This document shows, piece after piece, positions 1 to 11,940 of a stretch of 64,000 bases of DNA (within the stretch, counting starts at the first letter, position 1; each line of letters opens with the position of its first letter). Under the pieces are notes generated by a model. It worked only from the letters and a program-made list of their open reading frames with translations, ran no database searches and was not told the DNA's origin. This DNA is from Isoetes taiwanensis (lineage: Eukaryota; Streptophyta; Lycopodiopsida; Isoetales; Isoetaceae). The stretch spans positions 27,585,299 through 27,649,298 of the forward strand of contig JAJEKV010000002.1 of NCBI GenBank assembly GCA_021234155.1, given 5' to 3'. The translations under genes and the position numbers were made by a program.

Positions 1-409
1 AAAATGGTAACGGAAGCATAACGATAGTTAAAATGCCGTAGATTAAACATTATTAAAGTCTTAAATATAGGTAGTAACCCTGTTGTTAGTGAATCCTTGA
101 AAAGTGGTAGATGTTTATCTTTTATTTAAATGGCGATGATTGCATATTGCATTATTGAGGCGATAATAATTAGTGAGTCATGGTTGGACTTTTCTTGCTA
201 CGTAAAGTGTGTCTTATGGAATTTAATTGATGTTGAGCTTGTTAAGGCATGTGTTACGATGTTAACAAATTGTGAGAATTTATCTATGGTGTAATTCTTT
301 GATATAGACCTCTGGGGCCGGAGTCTAGGTGCGATGGTCTAGACTCGCGGTTTTTGCACGGTAAAAATGTTAATGTTACTATTTGAACATCGGGCGTTGG
401 TACCGTGAG
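1..409 (+). mobile_element. Ty3/gypsy family A LTR, left part (interrupted)
   Basis: This stretch aligns along its length with 15664-16070, inside the 5' LTR of the complete family A element further right. It includes the shared phrase 'gacctctggggccggagtc'. It stops at 409, where the family B element begins, and the rest of the LTR resumes near 10029. The start of this LTR lies outside the window. Confidence 0.85.
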
Positions 410-2018
410 TGTGACGCTCCCCGCACAATATACGGCATCTGCCGTATACTCCACGGAAAATCCCCCACCCAGCCCTCCATCTATCCCGTTCTGGGGATGG
501 CCAGAACGGTAAGGGACACAGAGGTGTCTCGCGCGCCCGTCCCCTATGGGCTCCTAACATCAGCGGAACCATATAAACTAAATGTCAGTACTAGTAACTA
601 ACAACAATAATAATACGTCTATCTCGAAGGAAGGAAGGAAGGAAGTATCCATCTATCCATAGAATCGTCAGAAGGATCAATATACCATAAAACAGGAAAG
701 CTTCTACCCAAGCTCTGACTCATGGGGAAAGTATACTGACGGCTAGGGTCTCAAGATAGATACAGACGGAAGTATAAACAATGATGGGGCTGGCTATAAG
801 ACAATGGCTAAGGGTTGACCACTCCATCCGCCCCTCCTGTGCATACTTTGCGTATGGGCTAAATCGAGCTATGGCGCGATCAGAGATCGCCATCATCGCA
901 ATCTCTTGGGATCACCCGAAGAGACTACTCCAGGTTGCATCTCCTTGGTCCGATGAGGCAAGGTCGGGTTACATCTCCCCTTCCCGGAAATCAGTGACTC
1001 GATGGGCGACTAGAGGATCGTGGCGACACACGTCCGTTCACGTCTTTAACCCCCCCAAAGCAAGAACCAGGCCGACACCTGCAGCTCTTCAGGATCAGGG
1101 CGACACCATTGATCCAGGGGGTGACGAACCCATGCCCGGCCCGCACGAAGTGACCGACCATAGGCCTAGTGCGCCCCAAGTCCCCAGTAGCCGCGCTCAG
1201 CAGGGACTATTCCACCATCTCATCACTTATCCCGTTATCTGGTGCTCAGTCAATCCATAACTCCCTTAGTCCGGTGGGCTCTATGCACAGGCCGCATATA
1301 ATAGGTATTATGGGTCTATCTAGAAGCATCATACATAAGGCTGCTAGGTCTCTACCCCCCTTCCCAATACATGAGGAGCATAACAAGAAATCAACCATAT
1401 CATATTCATAACATATGAACAATAAGAATAAGATCTAACCTAATCACATGAATCTAACTAGGGAGTTAGCGTTCATTGATTCGGCGCATGAGGTGAAATA
1501 GTGATTCTAGGAAGGCTCTACTAGAATACATGACTCTACTTCATCTCTATAGCTGAAACTGCTTCAAAATACCTGCTCTGACGCATTGTCTCCTGCTCCC
1601 AGAGTCTCCATCGATTCTTCAAGGTTCGAGATCACTGCAACTGAATCTAACACGTCCACGCTGCTTGGGCCGCTAAACCGTGCTATGCTGCAGCTTTTGG
1701 ATCTTGATTCTGAACTTCGGGCGTGACAATAGCCTCAAGAGTGGGAGGAGCAAAAGTGTCTTCCGGTTTAGGGTTAGGTATTTATAGGCTAAGTTAGGGT
1801 TAGGGTTGACACCTTGCCCAATGGGATGCGAACACGTGGCCGGTTACTCCAATCAGGTAATGCCACGTGGAGATATCCTTTCCTAAGCTTAATCAAGTTA
1901 CATTTTAATGTGACTTGAACCTACCTAATTGTCATACAAATCTAAATACAATGGATTTGTATGGTGATGTGGCCCAAAATATACGTATACATACCGTATA
2001 TTTTAGGGGAACGTCACA
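410..2018 (-). repeat. Family B LTR, left copy (3' LTR)
   Basis: It begins TGTGACGCTCCCC and ends GGGGAACGTCACA, so its ends are short inverted repeats as in typical LTRs. It matches 8421-10028 almost base for base from about 1170 onward. The first 700 bases differ by many small changes clustered at CTG/CAG. The open frames inside (781-1260, 1169-1411) recur in the other LTR without conserved coding character and are not called as genes. Confidence 0.9.
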
Positions 2019-2027
2019 TTCTCCCCT
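2019..2027 (-). promoter_or_regulatory. Family B polypurine tract
   Basis: On the minus strand AGGGGAGAA directly abuts the LTR start TGTGACG. This is the expected primer site for plus-strand DNA synthesis in an LTR retrotransposon and fixes the element's direction. Confidence 0.75.
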
Positions 2028-2799
2028 AGAATAATGTTTGTCCATGACATTAGAGTAAGGTTTTTCGAACCTGCATGAACTTATAAAAAACAATTATCAG
2101 ATTGAGATATTAGTACTTATTTAAAATGATAACCTTCCATATATTTCATAAAGGTAGTTGTAAGAATATTCTTACAAGCTTATACAAAATTATTATAAAG
2201 TTTATTATAAAGCATTATGAATTGGACACATCAATTCATAATTTAAGTTTAGGAGTTTATAGCTAGCTACAAAATTTTTAACTCCTAACTTCTCGTAATG
2301 CGCTCCCTCGTATTTGCTTGAATTCACTTCCTTGCAATGAGTAGCACATTACGTTAGTTTAATTTATAAATTGTGGTTTTAAGGGGACCACCCCCCCAAT
2401 TACCTACTATACCTCTACTATATGCATACGATCATGGCCATACGGTTTAAGCTAAGAATCATTTAAGATGATCCTATCATTGCCCATGATCGTAGCTACC
2501 TTGTGCATGACCCCCCTTATGATCATGCACCCCACAGTGCTTCATGGTTTCATGGTTTAAGCTTAGGAAATATGCAATTGAATCCTTCATCGCCCATGAT
2601 CACGTTTATTTCACATGACCTCCACTATGGTCATGCGCACTTCTAGTGCGTGGTGGCGTAGAGAACGTCCAATGGGTGATCTCATCATCGCCAACACTCT
2701 CTTCTAGATTTATCTAAACTGCGATAATACATACATGCATTTTACCACGGCCTAGAGAACAGTTTAATGATCTCATCATCGGCAATAACGAAATGTTTG
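2028..2799. other. AT-rich non-coding part of family B
   Basis: No coding region is seen. The stretch holds several dispersed CATGATC motifs and the recurring phrase 'gcccatgatc', which suggests old local duplications in the 3' untranslated region of the element. Confidence 0.4.
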
Positions 2800-3199
2800 T
2801 AGGGTAGAAGCACAGAAGGGTGGCTAAAAAACAGGACACCTAGTTTACAGTTACATTATGTAAAATGTAAGTTACCAAAATGCTTAATACATGTGATTAA
2901 CAAAAATAATGTGAACCACATTTGATGTTATCATCTACAAGCATAGAAAATGGTGGTCTTACAAAATGTAAATCATGTTTGCCAAGGCAAACTTGAACAA
3001 ATGTAAAACTAAATGTACATTAATTTACATTTTCCTATTGTAAATGTAATAAAATATAGTCCCATATCATAGTATCTATGATGTATTTTTACATTTATGC
3101 TTGAATAGAATAACAAAGATCAAAATTCCGTTTAAAAATGTAATAAGTTTTACATCAATTTGCAAGAAATATGAGACACCCTTCTGTGCTTCTACCCTG
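2800..3199. mobile_element. MITE, hAT-like, in family B
   Basis: Terminal inverted repeats of about 25 bp bound roughly 400 bp: left AGGGTAGAAGCACAGAAGG from 2801, right the same sequence inverted, ending about 3197. The interior is AT-rich with repeated TTTACAT/ATGTAAA motifs and has no ORF. A CAGGG/TAGGG end is hAT-like, but I could not find a convincing 8-bp target duplication, so the superfamily is uncertain. Confidence 0.7.
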
Positions 3200-3261
3200 T
3201 AAGCATCATAGCTACTTAGAATGCATACACTAACTTACTTAAGTCTATCATAGATTCTAAG

Positions 3262-3519
3262 CTATGGCAGACCTATGGATCCGATGTTGGCCATTTTGGA
3301 GATGACTTGGTCGTCGAATTTGTTCATAAATTCTGGGTATTGTCTTTCTAAATCTTCCTCAAGTACCCAAGTTGCGTCTTCCACTGGTACGTGCTTCCAC
3401 TTGACTAAGTACTGAAGAAATTCTGATCTCCTTGTTTTCTTGAATGCTTTGTCAAGGATTAATTCGGGGACAATCTCATTGTGTGTCTCTGTCATTTCCA
3501 ACAAAGTTGGAGTCTCCAA
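3262..3519 (-). pseudogene. Chromodomain, C-terminus of family B integrase
   Basis: The 85-residue frame contains LQYLVKWKHVPVEDATW followed by VLEEDLERQYPEF. This is the aromatic-cage and helix signature of the chromodomain found at the C-terminus of chromovirus integrases, which directs integration to particular chromatin. It is preceded on the same strand by integrase C-terminal sequence, but the frames are not continuous. It is therefore the tail of a polyprotein, not a free-standing gene; the methionine at the frame start is incidental. Confidence 0.8.
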
Positions 3520-3571
3520 AATCTCATCTGGATTTGGTGTGTGCCTCTTTAGTAAGCTGACGTGGAAGACT

Positions 3572-3808
3572 TTATGAACCTTTAGATGAGTGAGAAGTCG
3601 AGCTTATAAGACTGATTCCCAACTTGCTCGATAATCTTAAATGGCCGCGCCCATCTTGTAGCAAGTTTCTTACGATTCCTGATTCTGATCTTGGTTTGCC
3701 TTGAGCCAAACTATATCTCCCAACAAACTCCCCAGGAGTTCTATGTCTATCTGCTAGACTCTTCTGACGTGCCCTTGTTACTAGAAGATATCCCCGCATT
3801 TCCTCCAT
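3572..3808 (-). pseudogene. Integrase C-terminal fragment, family B
   Basis: The phrase ARQKSLADRHRTPGEFVGR matches the stretch between the integrase core and the GPF/Y region of Ty3/gypsy polyproteins (normally ...QKSYADRHRRP..F..GD.V..). After it the frame turns into non-homologous sequence, so at least one frameshift is present. It lies directly upstream, in element orientation, of the chromodomain. The D,D,E core expected further right is missing. Confidence 0.6.
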
Positions 3809-5490
3809 GAGCTGCTACATATCTATCAAAAGTTGTTGAGAAACGGAACTTGACCCTTGTTCATTCGGTGCTGCTACTTGCTCAGCCTTGCCATAATTAT
3901 TGGCCTAGATTTAGACTTAAGGGTCTTGCTCTTAAAGATGTCTGTCATCTAGGTAGTGCAAGGTTGCATGTTAAAGAATTATCTATATAAATTTGATAGT
4001 CACAAGCTTTTGTCGAGAGGACATTTCCTTTGGACACAAAAGACTATGCAATTAAATTATTATTCATGTTTTAGATTTAATCTATACTCTAGAATTCCCT
4101 CTTTCTTAATCATTACACTCTTGAAATAGTCCCACCTTTGAGTTGATGCCATCTAAGAAGTTGGCAGACTTGTTAGATTGCTTCTTGTCATCGGGTCGGA
4201 TTATTCCTTATAGTGTGGAGGTACTCGTCATATACATGGTCAATGGTTATCCTATTATTGAATCCTTTTCTTGGCGTTTCTCTTTTATTGAATATCTTCT
4301 ATTTGTGCTCACTTCGATGTTGATGTTGACTTTCTTGATTAGGGGAGGTATGCATGCTTGTGGACTTGATGACGTAGTTGACGACGTGAGGTCCTGATGT
4401 CTCGTCCCAAAGCTTGAAGGTTATGTTCTTTGTTCTATAGAATCTTCCATGTTGGATCATACTGTCTCAGACGTTAGAAGATTTGAGGATACTTCTTCTA
4501 ACTCCTGGTTTGATATTGTTGTGTTGACTGTGTCGATCTTCTTCACGTTGACTCTTCATCTGGGACATCTGATTTGCTGCTATTGGAGTGTTGACGAGTT
4601 AAACTTCATCACTTAGACTGCTCAACCCTTCTTTTCTTTTCAAGAGTTAAATGTTTCCGCATCCATGTGCGAGATCTATGACGTTGCAGTAGTCAATTAT
4701 TTGTGGCGGTCTTTGGTCCCTCGTGGTGCTTCTTCTTGTTGCTACTTGGCCTCCAAGATTCTGAGGCTAGAAGGACTTCTTGATCTTTCCATACGGAGAT
4801 GATGTTGTCGAGGTTGGTGTAGCAACCTTGGATAATCGAAGCTGATAAAGAAGAAGTCGGTTGTGTTGTGGTGGTACTGCTATCCTTGGGCAGTTTGGCC
4901 TTGATGACTTGTAATTCTTGATTACTCAAAGCATCTATGCTTGGAAGCTAGATCAGACACTACCATCGGCCTGAATGTCTGAGATTGATGCCCTTCCTAA
5001 GAGATGTATTCAGTCTTATCTTCTTAAAATCTCGTGTTGTAACTAGTCTATGAAGGTATCTACTTGCTGGTGGTGGGACTGTAACAATAGTCGTCGATGT
5101 GGAGCCCTTTCCAAAGACAATATGGCACTTGGTGAATATTATTAACTAGAAAATATTTGTCCCCTCTAATGTGATCAATGGTACTAGTGCCTTGATGCCC
5201 ATTGGCTGTTGAATAGCCCTTCTTGGCAGCTCATTTGTTTACTCTTGATGTTTCAATCATCCTTCCTGTAATCCGGCTCCCCTGTTTCTCGACTTGATCT
5301 TTGACCTGTGGAAGTTTCCTCTCTAATGTTGCCCCCTGCTTTCGAATTCCTCGATGTTGATGAGTGGCTCCCATGTTGCTGGGGTTGAGGATCTGCATCT
5401 AAGGTTCACCTGGCCTATTTAACTGCCCTAAGGTGCACAGAGCAACTAATACTCCAACAAACAATAATTATTTATATCTACTGACTCTAG
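3809..5490. other. Family B interior, no recognised gene
   Basis: This is where RT, RNase H and the integrase core should lie, but I recognise none of them on either strand. Short frames at 4143-4397 (+) and 4693-4929 (-, Ser/Thr-rich) show no family signature. The region may be unrelated sequence inserted into the element or a highly decayed pol. Confidence 0.35.
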
Positions 5491-5494
5491 CATT

Positions 5495-6150
5495 CTTGTA
5501 TTATGAGGCTCTCGGAAACCCATTTGGCGTGGTATGACCAGAGTCCTTCATCTGTGTACTCCGGTTACACCGCGCGGATGGCCATTCCGAGGCTCTCGGA
5601 AACCCATTTGGCGCGGTATGACCAGAGTCCTTCATCTGTGTGCATAAGTGTACCAATGCAAACATGCTGTAAAATGGCCATTCCGAGGCTCTCGGAAACC
5701 CATTTGGCGCGGTATGACCAGAGTCCTTCATCTGTGTGCATAAGTGTACCAATGCAAACATGCTGTAAAATGCAAACATGCTGTATTTCATCTAAATTAT
5801 TCTATCTAGCAATTTATATTTTAATGATCATCAAGTACATGTCAATTGTTAGCAAAATTCGGTGACCCATTTGGCGCGGTGTGACCAGAGTCCTTCATCC
5901 GTGTGCATAAGTGTACCAATTTGCTTGATGTAAAATGCAAACATGATGTAAAATGCAAACACGCATTACTTCATCTAAATTATTCTATCTAGCAATTTAT
6001 ATTTTAATAATACATCAAGTACATGTCAATTGTTAACAAAATTCAGTGATACCGCGCGGATGGCCATTCCAAGCCTCTCGGAAACGCATTTGGTGTGACA
6101 CCGCGCGGACGGCCATTCCAATCCTCTCGAAAACGCGTTTGGCGCGGTGT
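5495..6150. repeat. Tandem repeat array, ~90-100 bp unit
   Basis: Three clear tandem units (starting near 5508, 5590 and 5684) share GAGGCTCTCGGAAACCCATT, then GGCGCGGTATGACCAGAGTC and a tail about counting to CATGCTGTAAAATG. More degraded units continue near 5860-5960 and 6050-6150. Open frames run through the units on both strands because the period keeps phase, so they are not treated as genes. Confidence 0.8.
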
Positions 6151-6321
6151 GACCAGAGTTTCGAAATTTTTAGTCAAATTTGATTTTTTAGCAAAAAAAT
6201 AATTTTTAATCCTATTACTTATGTTTAAAACAAAATTTTAGTACCTTTAATTCAAAATTTTATACAAGAAAGTGTTGACACGAAAGATATTCCTGATCCT
6301 CCCTGAGATGCTCTTGCTACT

Positions 6322-6642
6322 GGGTGAAAGCATGCTAGGGTGTACCATCTAAAGTTCTTTTTAGGGAGTGCGAAACTACCCAAAAAAGTACCCAGCATTG
6401 GGTACTGGAAACTTGCATAAATATCTCAACAAACAATAAGTTTGAGAGTTGATTCATTCATTTAGTATCTAATAGTATTGTTATGCTCTAATAATATAGA
6501 TTCACATTTTATTCGCCTTCAATTCAAAAATTTTGGATTGATTTTAATGGGAAGAAAAAACAGAAAGTACCAGTTTTAAAAGTACCCAGTGTAGGTATTT
6601 TTGAGGGTTCCAAAAGTGGTACACCGTAGCATGCTTTCACCC
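6322..6642. mobile_element. MITE with ~26-bp inverted ends
   Basis: It starts GGGTGAAAGCATGCTAGGGT and ends with the inverted counterpart ACACCGTAGCATGCTTTCACCC. A second pair of inverted blocks lies further in (about 6395 AAGTACCCAGCATTGGGTAC and 6578 AAAGTACCCAGTGT). Both flanks carry TACT. There is no ORF. It sits inside family B. Confidence 0.7.
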
Positions 6643-7072
6643 TACTTGGCTATTCTTCGGCATAATGGTGGCTCTTTTGGCATAGTTGGCGCGAACGTCG
6701 GCCTCCGAAAAAGCTGGGTCAGGTCCACTTCAACCCCTTCCTGGCGAGATCACTCAATAGCCCATCTTAATGCACTGTTTGGAAGTGACAGATCTCCCGG
6801 TGCTTGTGATCTGGCCCATGGTGAGTCATCTTCGTTTGATCGGCCGCGCTTAACAACTTTGGCACTCTCTGCTTGCAGTATCAGAATTATATCGGACCCA
6901 TCGGCGAAGATAATCTTATAGACTCTTTCTTCTTCTCGTACTCGATGTTTTGCTTCAGCTTACACAAGTTTTCGCCTGTCTTGAAGTTCTTGGCCATCTT
7001 CTTTGGTGGCTTGGGCCACATCAAGTATGGTGGCAGAGTGTTAGGGTCCGACTGATATTCGGCTTCCTCACC
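6643..7072. other. No recognised gene
   Basis: Short plus-strand frames (6601-6921, 6873-7055) overlap the MITE end and show no conserved motif. I see nothing else here. Confidence 0.4.
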
Positions 7073-7701
7073 CTATTTTTCTTCCTTCAGCTCCTGCTCT
7101 AGGTCTTGTCGGTGTGGTTCTTCCTTCTCCAACTCGTTTTCCTCCGGTTCGTCGTGTTGTGGTTCTCTAACGACCACGCTCCCCCTCTCACGCCTCTTTG
7201 TGTGCTTCTCCCTTGCTTGCCTCTCTTCTTCCCATTCGGCGATTTTCTGCTTGCCTTTACTTTTCTTCTCTTTCGTACTCTTGCTTCTCTTGCTGCTCTT
7301 CCTGCTGGAGTTGCACCTCTTCTTCTTTGGAATTGCTTCATTTCTTCTTCTTTGGGATAAACTCTGTGTGCGAGATTTGCTCCTCCTGCTGGGGTTGCAC
7401 CTCTTGCTGCTGGAATTGTTCCTGCTGCTGATGGGATCGCTCCTGCTGCTGAGATTGCTCCTCCTGCTGGGGTTGCACCTCTTCTTCTGAACTGTTCTGC
7501 TGGCGATGGGATCGCTCTGCCGCCGAGATTGCTCCTCCCGCCGGGGTTGCACCTCTTGCTACTTGAACTGTTCTGCTTCTGGCCGATGGGATCGCTCCTG
7601 CCTGGCGAGATTGCTCCTCTGGCGGGGTTGCATCTCTTCTTCTTTGGAGGCTGTTCTCGCTGCTGATGGGATCGCTCCTCCTGCTGAGATTGCTCCTCCA
7701 T
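7073..7701 (-). pseudogene. Gln/Glu/Lys-rich gag-like ORF region, family B
   Basis: Two overlapping minus-strand frames encode low-complexity protein. It starts EEQSQQEERSHQQRE, passes through about six imperfect ~90-bp repeats ending KKKRCNP or RRGATP, and finishes in a charged tail with EEERQAREKHTKRRE. The position just inside the primer site is where gag lies, and the charged Q/E/R composition could suit a nucleocapsid-like or accessory protein, but no CCHC knuckle is visible. The frames switch repeatedly at runs that look like damaged CAG codons, so the original was probably a longer Gln-rich protein. Confidence 0.45.
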
Positions 7702-8403
7702 AGAGTGACATGATTCGTCTGAAGAGCTTGAGTCGGCGCGAGTGCTTCAACATTGAGTCACAAGCTGGGCTTCCATTCTTTTTGGCTGCCTATTCGGTCC
7801 TCCCAAGAACTTGGATTCTTTGGTGGTGCCCTCTTCGAGAGTTCTTCATTGTTGATGGTGTCTATTCGTCGATCTTACAGACTGTTTATTCGGTGCGCAC
7901 TCTCTGGCAGCTTCGAAGATTACTGCTAAAACGCCTTATAAGGCAAAGGAGAGGTTTGGGCTACAATTTGGGAGCTTCCAAGGAATTCTTCTTTAAACTT
8001 TTAGGGACCATTTTTTTTTTCTTACGAGTCAATGATTATAACTATTAGCTATTAGTTAAAGTAGTTTCTCTAATTATTTAGCTACCTTTCAATATTTTTC
8101 TATTTCTTTTGGGATTCGCGCCATTTTCTTTGCAAGCTTCGTATTGAGCGATTCCTCGTTCAATTTTCACTTGTAAAATGGGGCTCATGAACAACTTTGA
8201 GCTCAAATTTACTAGAAGGTTCATTAGACTCATTCTTTATCCCCTTATCCAAAACTTAATCTAACTCTATGACCCTCCTATTGGGGAAAAATTTTCTCCC
8301 ACTATTCGAGGTTCAAGGTTGGAATTATTCCATTGCTTTTTCTAGGTCAATTAGTCTACTAATTCAGGGATATGGTCAGTGCTAGTTCTTGGTCAACCAA
8401 GAT
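7702..8403. other. Family B leader region
   Basis: In element orientation this is the untranslated leader between the primer site and the Gln-rich ORF. It is AT-rich, with a T-run near 8011-8020. The plus-strand frame 7710-8048 shows no family signature. Confidence 0.4.
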
Positions 8404-8419
8404 CATGGCTCTGATACCA
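8404..8419 (-). promoter_or_regulatory. Family B primer-binding site (Met-tRNA)
   Basis: The minus strand reads TGGTATCAGAGCCATG one base from the LTR edge. This is the standard plant LTR-element site complementary to the 3' end of initiator methionine tRNA. It proves that the element is transcribed leftward. Confidence 0.9.
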
Positions 8420-8420
8420 T

Positions 8421-10028
8421 TGTGACGCTCCCCGCACAATATACGGCATCTGGGCCAGATACTCCACGGAAAATCCCCACCCAAAGATCGCCTCTTGGAT
8501 GGGCCCTCCATCTATCCCGCTAAAGGGATGGCGAATCTGTAAGGGACACAGAGGGTGTCTCGCGCCCCCCCTATGAGCTCCTAACGCCGGTGGAACCATA
8601 TAAGCTAAATGTCAAGACTAGCAACTAACAACAATAATAATACGCCTATCTCGAAGGGTAGCTCAATCCATCTATCCATAGAATCGTCGGAAGGATCAAT
8701 ATACCATAAAACAGAAAGCTTCTACCCAAGCTCGACTCATGGGGAAAGTATATCGACGGCTAGGGTCTCAAGATAGATACGCATGTAAGTATAAACAATG
8801 GCGGTGGCTGGCTATAAGACAATGGCTAAGGGTTGACCACTCCATCCGCCCCTCCCCGTGCATACTTTGCGTAAGGGCTAAATCGAAGCTATGGCGTGGA
8901 TCAGAGGATCATACGCAATCTCTTGGGATCACCCGAAGAGACTACTCCGTGTTGCATCTCCCCGGTCCGGATGAGGGCAAGGTCGGGTTACATCTCCTCT
9001 TCCCGGAAATCGTGACTCGATGGGCTTACTAGAGGATCGTGGCGACACACGCCCGCTCACGCCTTTAACCACCCCAAAGCAAGAACCGGGCCGACACCGC
9101 ACCTCTTCGTGATCGGGCGGCACCACCGATCCGGGGTGACGAACCCATGCCCGGCCCACACGAAGTGACCGACCATAGGCCTAGTGCGCCCCAAGTCCCC
9201 AGTAGCCGCGCTCAGCAGGGACTATTCCACCATCTCGTCACTGATCCCGTTATCTGGTGCTCGACCAATCCATAACTCCCTTAGTCCGGTGGGCTCTATG
9301 CACAGGCCGCATATAATAGGTATTATGGGTCTATCTAGAAGCATCATACATAAGGCTGCTAGGTCTCTACCCCCCTTCCCAATACATGAGGAGCATAACA
9401 AGAGATCAACCATATCATATTCATAACATATGAACAATAAGAATAAGATCTAACCTAATCACATGAATCTAACTAGGGAGTTAGGGTTCATTGATTCGGC
9501 TCATGAGGTGAAATAGTGATTCTAGGAAGGCTCTACTAGAATACATGACTCTACTTCATCTCTATAGCTGAAACTGCTTCAAAATACCTGCTCTGACGCA
9601 TTGTCTCCTGCTCCCAGAGTCTCCATCGATTCTTCAAGGTTCGAGATCACTGCAACTGAATCTAACACGTCCACGCTGCTTGGGCCGCTAAACCGTGCTA
9701 TCTTTGCGGCTTCCGGATCTTGATTACAACTTCGGGCGTGACAATAGCCTCAAGAGTGGGAGGAGCAAAAGTGTCTTCCGGTCTAGGGTTAGGTATTTAT
9801 AGGCTAAGTTAGGGTTAGGGTAGACACCTTGCCCAATGGGATGCGAACACGTGGCCGGTTACTCCAATCAGGTAATGCCACGTGGAGATATCCTTTTGTA
9901 AGGTTAATCAAGTTACATTTTAATGTGACTTGAACCTACCTAATTGTCATACAAATCTAAATACAATGGATTTGTATGGTGACGTGGCCCAAAATATACG
10001 TATACATACCGTATATTTTAGGGGAACG
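8421..10028 (-). repeat. Family B LTR, right copy (5' LTR)
   Basis: It matches 410-2018. It begins TGTGACGCTCCCC; its far end reads GGGGAACG then CGTCCGAGGTAC instead of GGGGAACGTCACA plus flank. That change falls on the CACAG that should have spanned the LTR end and target duplication. Confidence 0.9.
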
Positions 10029-10739
10029 CGTCCGAGGTACAACATCATGCACGCTAAGTGGTCCTCCAATCTTTGGGCCTTGTGGATGGGTGTGTACACA
10101 CGTGGTTACCCCGCCTCTATGTCACTGGCCTGATCAGCCGAGTTGACCTTGCTCAGACCCAGAGGAATATTGGTTGCAATGTTGATGCTATGATTGCATG
10201 GTTATCATATATGTGGTTCTCTTTGTTGGAATTAAGTGCAATGCTCATGCTTGTTGGACTAGTAACTTGGATTGCAGGGGCGAGGCTATGGTAAGGCTAA
10301 GTTATTGTTCTAGGTTAATGCTTTGTGATGATTGATGCTAGACATGTCCTAGATTCCCCGATCCCCACTTAGTCCGTGTGACTAACCCCGTGGTTGATGG
10401 TGTAAGCAGAGGTGCGAGATGCTCCGGAGAGTAGCCAAGCTTCGGAAAGGCGAGAGTAGATGTGTGTGGATTGCTATATAATATACTTGATTATTATTAC
10501 CATTATTGTTATATGTCGATTTGAAGCTATAATTATTTAAAAAACTTTGGTTGTTCTGTGGGGTTTTGCTCAGCAATGGCAAGTTATTTACTGGGGACCT
10601 TAGAGCATGTATAAAGATTAAATTCTTTACCTAAGTATGCATGTATCAATTTCCTGAGTTCCAAGGGTTAAATAGATCCAACGATAGGGATCGATGGGAT
10701 CTCCAGTTATCGAGAGGCTAACTGGCCAGTTCCGTCACA
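10029..10739 (+). mobile_element. Ty3/gypsy family A LTR, right part
   Basis: This is the continuation of the LTR broken at 409; it aligns with 16071-16803 and 22985-23713. It ends in the expected LTR terminus ...CCGTCACA at 10739. No primer-binding site follows, so it is either the 3' LTR of an element lying to the left of the window or a solo LTR. Confidence 0.8.
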
Positions 10740-11203
10740 ATCTGAATGTGGCCTTGACCCTATATGGCCTTGACACAAGCATATTCTATAGGGCCTTGAC
10801 GTGCATGTACCCTCTGAAATTAAATTCAATCAAAACAGGGCAAGTGAAGTCTCCTTGGTATACTAATGCTTCACAAAGACCCAACGGTTTGTGCATATAC
10901 ACATGGACCTCTATAGCCTATCATCAAATATTTCTGTTGCCTAAAACACCATTATATGTAGACTAGTAACGATGCCCAGCGTTGCTGGGCATAATTTGGG
11001 AACCTGTAAATGCTGGAAACTTGTGGATTTGAGTAGAGTAACTTTTGGGCCTCTGAGAACTTGTGCATTTGAGTAGGGTAACTTCTAGGCCCTTGGATCA
11101 TTTTGGGAATTGTAGAGTAACTTCTGGCCCGCATATGTCCTAAGGGATGTTTGACACTATGGCATGATGTTAAAACTACTAAGAAACAAACATATATCTT
11201 CAA
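10740..11203. other. Intergenic; hairpin and short direct repeats
   Basis: No gene is seen. TGCCCAGC-gtt-GCTGGGCA near 10974-10992 forms a perfect 8-bp stem. The phrase 'gtgcatttgagtagggtaac' and its variant recur around 11025-11110 as two to three direct repeats of about 55-60 bp. Confidence 0.5.
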
Positions 11204-11938
11204 GGGAAATTTACCAAAATAACCTTAATTGTTCACTTAATTCCCAAAAAGCCCTTTGTATTTTTGAAATTCCCAAAATGCCCTCAATTCTTAAGTATTT
11301 TCCCAAATAGCCTTTTGTATCCAAAAAATCACCAAAAAGCACGTATTTACATAGAGGATCATTCTTTACAGAGGGAATGTTTCTTATAGAGACAATAATT
11401 TGGAAAATAAATTTCAGAAAATCATTATGACAAAAATATGCAACAGAAATGTCAAATAGGATTTCTGCAACTATGTTCATTTTGTTCGGCATTACCACAA
11501 CGTGTGCACTTGTACACACGTTTTTCTCTATCCCTATCTTCTGTCTTGTCCCGATTGTTTTTTAGGTCTGCCAGGAGGATGACACGTTGCAGAGGCAACA
11601 TTTCATTATTTTCAAGAAGTTCAATATTTGGAGGATAAATAGCTCCAACACATCAATAGAAAAATGAGCTCTACGAGTAACCTGGATGGGTATGAAGCAG
11701 CTTCTCCACAAGATGCCCACAAAGCTTCTCCTTCAATACGATTTTTGAAAAAGCATTAAATTAGTTGGCTTCGATCATTTCTAGTATTGGAATGATAGGC
11801 TTATCTCTAGTGATTTTTAAAGTACAAAGGGCTATTTGGGAAAATACTTAAGAATTAAGGGCATTTTGGGAATTTCAAAAATACGAAGGGCTTTTTGGGA
11901 AATAAGTCAACAATTAGGGTTATTTTAGTAAATTTCCC
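11204..11938. mobile_element. Mutator-like MITE with long inverted ends
   Basis: The left end GGGAAATTTACCAAAATAAC is repeated inverted at the right end, and near-perfect complementarity continues for about 110 bp (11204-11315 against 11825-11938). The 9-bp sequence TATCTTCAA flanks both sides (11195-11203 and 11939-11947). A 9-bp target duplication with a long GGG-starting inverted repeat is the Mutator superfamily pattern. The interior has no transposase, so the element is non-autonomous. Confidence 0.9.
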
Positions 11939-11940
11939 TA

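Larger units (their letters stand above)
410..10028 (-). mobile_element. Family B Ty3/gypsy chromovirus (degenerate)
   Basis: Two direct repeats of about 1.6 kb (410-2018 and 8421-10028) start TGTGACG, and the left one ends CGTCACA. They enclose a 6.4-kb interior. A Met-tRNA primer site next to the right repeat and a purine tract next to the left one place transcription on the minus strand. The only recognisable coding pieces are the end of an integrase and a chromodomain; RT, RNase H and the integrase core are not visible. The flanks show that it inserted into a family A LTR. The left target copy is probably GTGAG (405-409); the right copy is garbled (TCCGAG) at a former CAG. Confidence 0.85.

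Noticed and set aside
1780-1815. TTAGGG-like text (GTTAGGGTTAGGGTTG) as a telomere or interstitial telomeric repeat
   Set aside because: It is only two to three units, of a non-plant type, and sits inside the family B LTR in both copies.
7106-7703. Leu/Cys-rich plus-strand frames opposite the Gln-rich family B ORF
   Set aside because: They are antisense shadows of Gln/Glu/Lys codon repeats on the minus strand.
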